Of a stretch of 37,787 nucleotides of DNA, positions 33,422 to 37,787 are shown one piece after another. How positions within the stretch are numbered: the first letter of the stretch is position 1; each line of letters begins with the position of its first letter. A program made the translations under genes and the position numbers. This DNA comes from Lentisphaeria bacterium UBA1776 (GTDB lineage: Bacteria > Verrucomicrobiota > Lentisphaeria > Victivallales > Victivallaceae). The notes below the pieces were generated by a model, which saw only the letters and a list, made by a program, of their open reading frames with translations, was not told the DNA's origin and did no database searches. The stretch spans positions 1,768-39,554 of the forward strand of contig DCGO01000135.1 of NCBI GenBank assembly GCA_002314605.1. The letters run 5' to 3'.

Positions 33422-34903
33422 ATGCCGGATATTCTCAAACTCAGCGGTCTCTGCAAAGGTTACGGCGGGGTGGCGGTTCTGAAGGGGATCACGCTGGATT
33501 TCCATGCAGGAAGCATTCTCGGACTGATCGGGGAGAACGGTGCGGGCAAGTCCACATTGATCCGCTGCATCAACGGCGAACACCGTCCGGATGCAGGGAC
33601 TGTGGTGCGGGACGGGAAAGCGGTGTCGTTCCGTGACCGGAGGGATGCATTGTCCTGCGGGATCGTTTCCGTCCCCCAGGAATTCAACCTCATCAACACC
33701 CTGAATGTCTATGAGAATATTTTTCTCGGCTGTGAGATTTGCCGTCACGGAACCCTTGACCGGCAGACCATGAGGTCCGCTGCTGCGGCGGAACTGGCCA
33801 AACTGCACTGCAGACTTGATCCGGACACCGTCGTGGGGGATCTCGGGGTGGCTGAGAAGCAGTTCGTGGAAATCGCCCGGGCCCTCCGGTTCCGCTGCCG
33901 GATGCTGATTCTGGACGAACCCACCACGGTGCTGAATCAGCTGGAGACGGAACTTCTTTTCGGCATTCTGCGGGAACTCCGGGATAAAGGGGTCTCCATT
34001 GTCTTCGTTTCCCACAAACTCCGGGAGGTGAAGGCGCTCTGCGACCATGTGGCGGTACTTCGAGACGGCGTTCTGACCGGCGTTTCCCCCATGGAGAACG
34101 TGACGCCGGAACTTATGGCCAACTGGATGGTGGGACGGGCGCTTTCCCGGAAATTTCCGGAGAGTGCACCATTGCCCTCCGAAACTCCGGTGCTCCTTGA
34201 GGTCCGGGATCTCTCGGTTGCCGGCGCGCTGGAAAACATCTCCTTCGATCTGCATCAGGGGGAGATTTTGGGCGTGGCCGGTCTGGGGGGAAGCGGCAGA
34301 AGTGAACTTGCCGAGGCTTTGTACGGCCTCCGGAAACGCTCTTCCGGAACCGTGAAACTTGCCGGAAGGGCAACCGGAAAGACCGCTCCGGAAGCGGCGA
34401 AGGACGGCATTGTGCTGCTGCCGGAGGACCGGCAGGGGGCCGGGGTCCTGCTTGATTTTTCCATCCGGGAGAATATCAGCCTCACTTGGCCGGGGACACC
34501 CATTCGCCGGAAAAAAGAATTGGAGCGGGCCGGATTTTATATCGGGAAATTTTCCATCCGGACTCCGGATGCGGAAACCCCGGTAAAGTCCCTGTCCGGC
34601 GGCAATCAGCAGAAGGTTTCCATTGCCAAAGGACTGGAACTGCACCCGAAGGTCTATCTTTTTGACGAGCCTACCCGGGGGGTGGATGTGGGTGCAAGGA
34701 GCGATGTCTATGTTTTCCTCCGGGATCTGGCCTCGCAGGGGATCGGGGTCCTGCTGATCTCCTCGGATCTGGAGGAGATCATCGGTATGTGCCGCCGGAC
34801 GCTGGTCATGCGGGGGGGACATCTCGCAGGTATTCTCGCAGGGCCGGATATCACGGAAGAAAATATCATGGTGCTGGCAACCGGAATCAAGGAGAAAAAT
34901 TGA
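33422..34903 (+). CDS. Sugar ABC importer, double ATPase subunit (RbsA/MglA-like)
   Basis: A 493-residue ATPase of the ribose/galactose/xylose (CUT2) importer class. ATPase 1 has Walker A GENGAGKST (about 37-45) and Walker B LILDEPTTVL. ATPase 2 has the family-typical lysine-free loop GLGGSGRSE, LSGGNQQK and LFDEPTRGVDVG. The first signature is LGVAEKQ, an unusual form. The ATG follows AGGACAAAAAA. The permease starts 1 base after its stop. Substrate is unknown: no binding protein is adjacent. A ribose, xylose or similar monosaccharide is plausible. Confidence 0.93.
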   Translation: MPDILKLSGLCKGYGGVAVLKGITLDFHAGSILGLIGENGAGKSTLIRCINGEHRPDAGTVVRDGKAVSFRDRRDALSCGIVSVPQEFNLINTLNVYENIFLGCEICRHGTLDRQTMRSAAAAELAKLHCRLDPDTVVGDLGVAEKQFVEIARALRFRCRMLILDEPTTVLNQLETELLFGILRELRDKGVSIVFVSHKLREVKALCDHVAVLRDGVLTGVSPMENVTPELMANWMVGRALSRKFPESAPLPSETPVLLEVRDLSVAGALENISFDLHQGEILGVAGLGGSGRSELAEALYGLRKRSSGTVKLAGRATGKTAPEAAKDGIVLLPEDRQGAGVLLDFSIRENISLTWPGTPIRRKKELERAGFYIGKFSIRTPDAETPVKSLSGGNQQKVSIAKGLELHPKVYLFDEPTRGVDVGARSDVYVFLRDLASQGIGVLLISSDLEEIIGMCRRTLVMRGGHLAGILAGPDITEENIMVLATGIKEKN

Positions 34904-34904
34904 A

Positions 34905-35861
34905 ATGAAAATGGCATATTTCCGCAAACAGCCGGGTTCTGCGGGGACCCTTGGACCGCTGCTGGCACTTGTCGTACTGCTGGCGCTCTGCTGTATATCC
35001 AGTCCCAGCTTCAGAAGTGTTCAGAATCTCCTGAATATTACCCGGCAGGTTTCCTACAGCGGGATCATTGCCTTGGGGATGACCTTTGTGATTATCGGGG
35101 GCGGCATTGATCTGGCGGTTGGTTCTCTTCTTGCTTTGGCTGGATGTCTCGGACTTATGGCCATGAACCTGTGTCCGGATCCGGTCCTGGGGCTTGCGGT
35201 CTGCATTGTTTCCGCACTGCTGATCGGCGGCGCGGGAGGAGCGCTCAACGGGCTTCTGGTGACTTTGGGAAAAATTCCTCCCTTCATCGCCACCCTGGGA
35301 ACCTATTCCATTTACCGGTCCCTTGCACTTTATGCGGCGGATGCCGGGCTGGTGACCACGGCCAACGCCCCGTTTCAGGCTCTCGGACGGGCTTCGGTCT
35401 GCGGCGTGCCGCTTCCGGCGGCGGTACTGATTGTGCTGACAGCGCTTTTCAGCATTCTTTTGAACCGTACTGCATACGGACGGCACATTTGTGCGGCAGG
35501 GGCTAATGAAAAGGTGGCCCGGTATGCGGCCATTTCCACCGGCAAAGTCCGGTTTGTCAGTTACCTTATTGCCGGGTTCACCTCCGGGATCAGTGCAGTG
35601 CTCCTGGGGGGGCGGCTCAATTCCGTAAGTTCCACCAATGCGGGCCTCGCTTACGAACTGGACGCCATTGCGGCGGTGATCATCGGTGGAACAGCCATGT
35701 CCGGCGGCAGGGGCTCCCTCTGGGGGACGCTGACCGGCGTGCTGATCCTCGGGATCGTGGGCAATGTGCTGGATATGTGGGGCGTATCGGTGAATCTCCA
35801 GGGCGCGGTTAAGGGCGCGGTCATCATCGCCGCCGTTCTGATCCAGCGCAAGAACCGCTGA
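34905..35861 (+). CDS. Sugar ABC importer, permease (RbsC-like)
   Basis: A 318-residue membrane protein with about eight to ten hydrophobic segments. GGGIDLAVGSLLALAG and the conserved cytoplasmic segment LNRTAYGRHICAAGANEKVARYAAI (here shown in part) match the RbsC/MglC family, where this loop contacts the ATPase. ATG at 34905 (or the Met two codons later) has GGAG 10 bases upstream. It ends 3 bases before the end of the convergent membrane gene, leaving no room for a separate terminator. Confidence 0.93.
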   Translation: MKMAYFRKQPGSAGTLGPLLALVVLLALCCISSPSFRSVQNLLNITRQVSYSGIIALGMTFVIIGGGIDLAVGSLLALAGCLGLMAMNLCPDPVLGLAVCIVSALLIGGAGGALNGLLVTLGKIPPFIATLGTYSIYRSLALYAADAGLVTTANAPFQALGRASVCGVPLPAAVLIVLTALFSILLNRTAYGRHICAAGANEKVARYAAISTGKVRFVSYLIAGFTSGISAVLLGGRLNSVSSTNAGLAYELDAIAAVIIGGTAMSGGRGSLWGTLTGVLILGIVGNVLDMWGVSVNLQGAVKGAVIIAAVLIQRKNR

Positions 35862-35864
35862 TTT

Positions 35865-37634
35865 TCAGAGCCACAGCAGGAGAAGCGCCGCCGGCAGTGC
35901 CGTTTCCGGCGGAAGCAGCGCGAAAAGGACAATCCCGGCAAGCAGTCCCAGAAAGTGCAGATAACGGGCCGAATCCGCCCCGTTGTTTCCGGAGCCGGTC
36001 CAGAATGCCGGAGCAAGCAGAAGCAGAGCCGGGATTACCGTTGAAATATTTTTGCACGGTCCGCATGTCAGCAGAATTCCTGCCGCAGCGGCGGAGAGGA
36101 CCGCCAGAAGGAGCTCTTTTCTGATCCGTTCATTCCGGTGGGGGACCGCCAGGGCGATCGTGCCGAAGAATGCGGCTGTCGGCAGCTGAAGAAGCAGTTG
36201 AAACTCCTCCGCTGCGATCAGTATGGCCGTCAGGCCGAGCATCATGCCGGCGCCCCGGGCGGCAATGGCAAAATTTTCCGCATATCCCGGGTAGCGGCTG
36301 AACCAGAAAAGTGTCAGCAGGATTCCGGCGGCGAACAGCAGGGCGAAGGCTTTGCCTCCTCCTGCGGCCGTTTGCCGCACCATGTTAAAAAAGTTTTTTC
36401 CCGGCTGGGACCGGTCCCAGGAACGTTCCGGTTCCGCCTGCCGCAGGTCATAGAGGCTCGTCATAAGTCCTTCCGGAAGCAGTTCGTGATGGGTATCGGA
36501 GCGGTTTTTGAGCCGGATCTCCAGTTCCGCAAAAGTGACGGCAAGTTCCGTATTCAAGGCGGCGCAAAGCTGCATCGCTCCGCCGCTTCCGGGAAGTTCT
36601 GCGGTCTGAAAATTCTCAGGTTCACACCGGAGTCCGGCCGGATGCACCAGCACCCCGTCCGGAGCAAGAAGGTCTCTGACGGCACTTTGGAGAAAACGTG
36701 TTTTTCCTGCAGAGGATTTTCCCGGCAGCTCCTGGACGAAGATCAAATCATATCGCTTTGCCGGATCTTTTCGGAGGTTCCGTTTCAGTTTCCTGAAATC
36801 CGGCTGGCGGGACGCAAAACATATCCGGTCGGCACTCTGGACCCAGTGGAATGATTTGAACTGCCCTGCCGCCGAACTGGGAATTTCCTCAATGACCAGT
36901 ACCCGGATCCGGTTTTTGACCGGCTGCAGGGCGGAGGTCAGCAGGTCCGCCTCCTGCCTGGTCAGATCCCGGGGGAGGGTATAGAGATGTCCGGCGGTCC
37001 TCACCCGGGTTTCCCCGTTCCGGGTCCGGAAATATTCAAAACGGTCCCCCTGGGCATTGACCTGCGGCAAATTGGCCGGTTTCCAGGGCATGACAAATGC
37101 CAGTACCAGTCCGGCAAAAAACATCAGCAATTTTACTCTCCACGGTTTTTCCGGGAGAATGGAACCGGTCAGCATGGCGGCGGCGGGAATGAATGCCGCG
37201 GCTGCCGCCTGCATGGCAGTCGGATGCAGAAGAATATTTCCACCGGAAAAAAATCCTGCTGCAGCGCCTGCGAATACTCCGAACTGAAAAAATTTCCGGC
37301 TGAGCCGTTTCATGGGGCGTACGGCAAAGATCCCGAATCCCGCCGCCGCTGTCAGCAGCAGCAGGGCAGGCGGTATCATGGACTGCAGCTGGAAGAAGAG
37401 AAGTCCGGTTCCAAGCCAGGCATTACGGCGCAGGAGCCAGCGCCCGGCCAGCGCCCCCATAAGGGCTCCGGCGCTGAAAATGGCGCCGGAGATCACCGGA
37501 TCCCCGGCGAGACGGACGGCGCTTCCGGCGAAGAACCACCCGGCAGCTGCACCGGGGAGCAGAAAGCCTATGAGCAGCATGGAAAGCTGCCGGATCTTCT
37601 CCCCGGACGGCCATGCCGATGTGTCCGGATTCAT
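35865..37634 (-). CDS. Polytopic membrane protein with degenerate spermidine-synthase-like domain
   Basis: A 589-residue protein. About six hydrophobic segments fill residues 15-190, a soluble stretch of about 190-400 follows, and the C-terminus has roughly six or seven more helices. The soluble part resembles the spermidine-synthase-like domain of fused membrane proteins (TLPRDLTRQEADLLTSALQ, then YDLIFVQELPGKSSAG and LLAPDGVLV). The glycine-rich cofactor loop expected after VLVI is replaced by EEIPSS and the acidic residues of the usual YDVIIVDLPDP are missing, so catalysis is unlikely. The ATG at 37634 has no good ribosome-binding site; its start overlaps the stop of a 16-codon leader. The role is unknown, perhaps a transporter or membrane sensor. 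Confidence 0.75.
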   Translation of the reverse strand: MNPDTSAWPSGEKIRQLSMLLIGFLLPGAAAGWFFAGSAVRLAGDPVISGAIFSAGALMGALAGRWLLRRNAWLGTGLLFFQLQSMIPPALLLLTAAAGFGIFAVRPMKRLSRKFFQFGVFAGAAAGFFSGGNILLHPTAMQAAAAAFIPAAAMLTGSILPEKPWRVKLLMFFAGLVLAFVMPWKPANLPQVNAQGDRFEYFRTRNGETRVRTAGHLYTLPRDLTRQEADLLTSALQPVKNRIRVLVIEEIPSSAAGQFKSFHWVQSADRICFASRQPDFRKLKRNLRKDPAKRYDLIFVQELPGKSSAGKTRFLQSAVRDLLAPDGVLVHPAGLRCEPENFQTAELPGSGGAMQLCAALNTELAVTFAELEIRLKNRSDTHHELLPEGLMTSLYDLRQAEPERSWDRSQPGKNFFNMVRQTAAGGGKAFALLFAAGILLTLFWFSRYPGYAENFAIAARGAGMMLGLTAILIAAEEFQLLLQLPTAAFFGTIALAVPHRNERIRKELLLAVLSAAAAGILLTCGPCKNISTVIPALLLLAPAFWTGSGNNGADSARYLHFLGLLAGIVLFALLPPETALPAALLLLWL

Positions 37635-37681
37635 CTTACAGATCCGGTTCGGCCGGCGGTCATATCTGGAACCTGCGTCAT
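37631..37681 (-). CDS. Possible 16-codon leader peptide overlapping the next start (ATGA)
   Basis: MTQVPDMTAGRTGSVR, with GGAAGAGAGAA just before its ATG, ends in TGA overlapping the ATG of the membrane protein gene. The arrangement suggests translational coupling, since the membrane gene's own ribosome-binding site is weak. Very short; could be chance. Confidence 0.3.
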   Translation of the reverse strand: MTQVPDMTAGRTGSVR

Positions 37682-37700
37682 TTCTCTCTTCCGGAAAAGA

Positions 37701-37787
37701 CTACTCCGCCTGTTCCGCAGCCTTGCCGTAATGGGCCCGGCGGCGCTCCAGTTCGGTCAGGAGGATCTTGCGGAGCCGGATGAAGTG
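37701..37787 (-). CDS. C-terminal end of an unidentified gene, cut by window edge
   Basis: The last 28 codons and TAG stop of a minus-strand gene: IRLRKILLTELERRRAHYG and KAAEQAE, a charged, helix-forming tail. Too short to identify. It would be cotranscribed with the membrane protein 67 bases downstream. Confidence 0.5.
   Translation of the reverse strand, partial: HFIRLRKILLTELERRRAHYGKAAEQAE

Noticed and set aside
32330..34927. Minus-strand open frame of 865 codons opposite pta and the ABC ATPase
   Set aside because: It spans two real genes and the hairpin between them, so it is a by-product of codon bias.
1..37787. Search for tRNA genes, CRISPR arrays, transposases and phage structural genes
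   Set aside because: No T-loop-like GTTCGA arrangement in a cloverleaf context, no spaced repeats, and no recognisable recombinase motifs were found by eye; a tool search could still find a weak one.

Overview
The window looks like chromosomal DNA from a GC-rich, diderm (Gram-negative-type) bacterium. The most likely source is a member of the PVC superphylum such as a Lentisphaerota/Victivallales gut or host-associated organism. That assignment is an inference from lipoprotein signals, an HlyD/RbbA-type envelope transporter, a secreted beta-strand-repeat/LamG-like protein and remembered protein styles; no marker in the window proves it. No tRNA, rRNA, CRISPR array, transposase or integrase was seen.

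Layout. 1-6522 (minus strand) is an envelope/accessory block: a secreted repeat protein cut by the window edge, a small Api92-like protein, and two paralogous anchored alpha/beta hydrolases. Upstream of them, 6539-7885 encodes an exported amidohydrolase of the MTA/SAH-deaminase-like family. A divergent control region (about 7886-8169) separates it from a plus-strand operon (8170-14315): membrane fusion protein, double-ATPase ABC transporter, ABC-2 permease (the yhiI-rbbA-yhhJ arrangement) and a beta-lactamase-family serine hydrolase. Then come a minus-strand tgt and DEAD-box helicase pair (14385-17337), a small lipoprotein, pyruvate phosphate dikinase, priA, a PHP phosphoesterase and phosphoglucomutase (17511-25625). 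Minus-strand fucU and an NAD-dependent sugar epimerase follow. Next is a housekeeping run: HU, hisS, adk, map, infA, ackA and pta (27746-33343). A sugar ABC ATPase and permease (33422-35861) meet head-on with a polytopic membrane protein carrying a decayed spermidine-synthase-like centre (35865-37634).

Functional picture. PPDK, Pgm, AckA/Pta, a sugar importer and FucU fit sugar fermentation with acetate formation and PPi/PEP metabolism. HisS, Adk, Map, IF-1, Tgt, the helicase and PriA are translation and replication housekeeping.

Most notable: (i) base composition changes abruptly inside one hydrolase gene, near the start of its catalytic domain (about 3240-3400), so the left end of the window may be a recombination import or an assembly chimera; (ii) at least six promoters fit one tight pattern (TTGAMA, 16-17 bases, TATATT/TATTTT); (iii) a leader of about 155 bases precedes the amidohydrolase gene; (iv) adk-map-infA is detached from the ribosomal-protein operon. 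I did not find a convincing entirely new defence or mobile system. The best candidate for unexplored biology is the amidohydrolase plus twin anchored hydrolases cluster.
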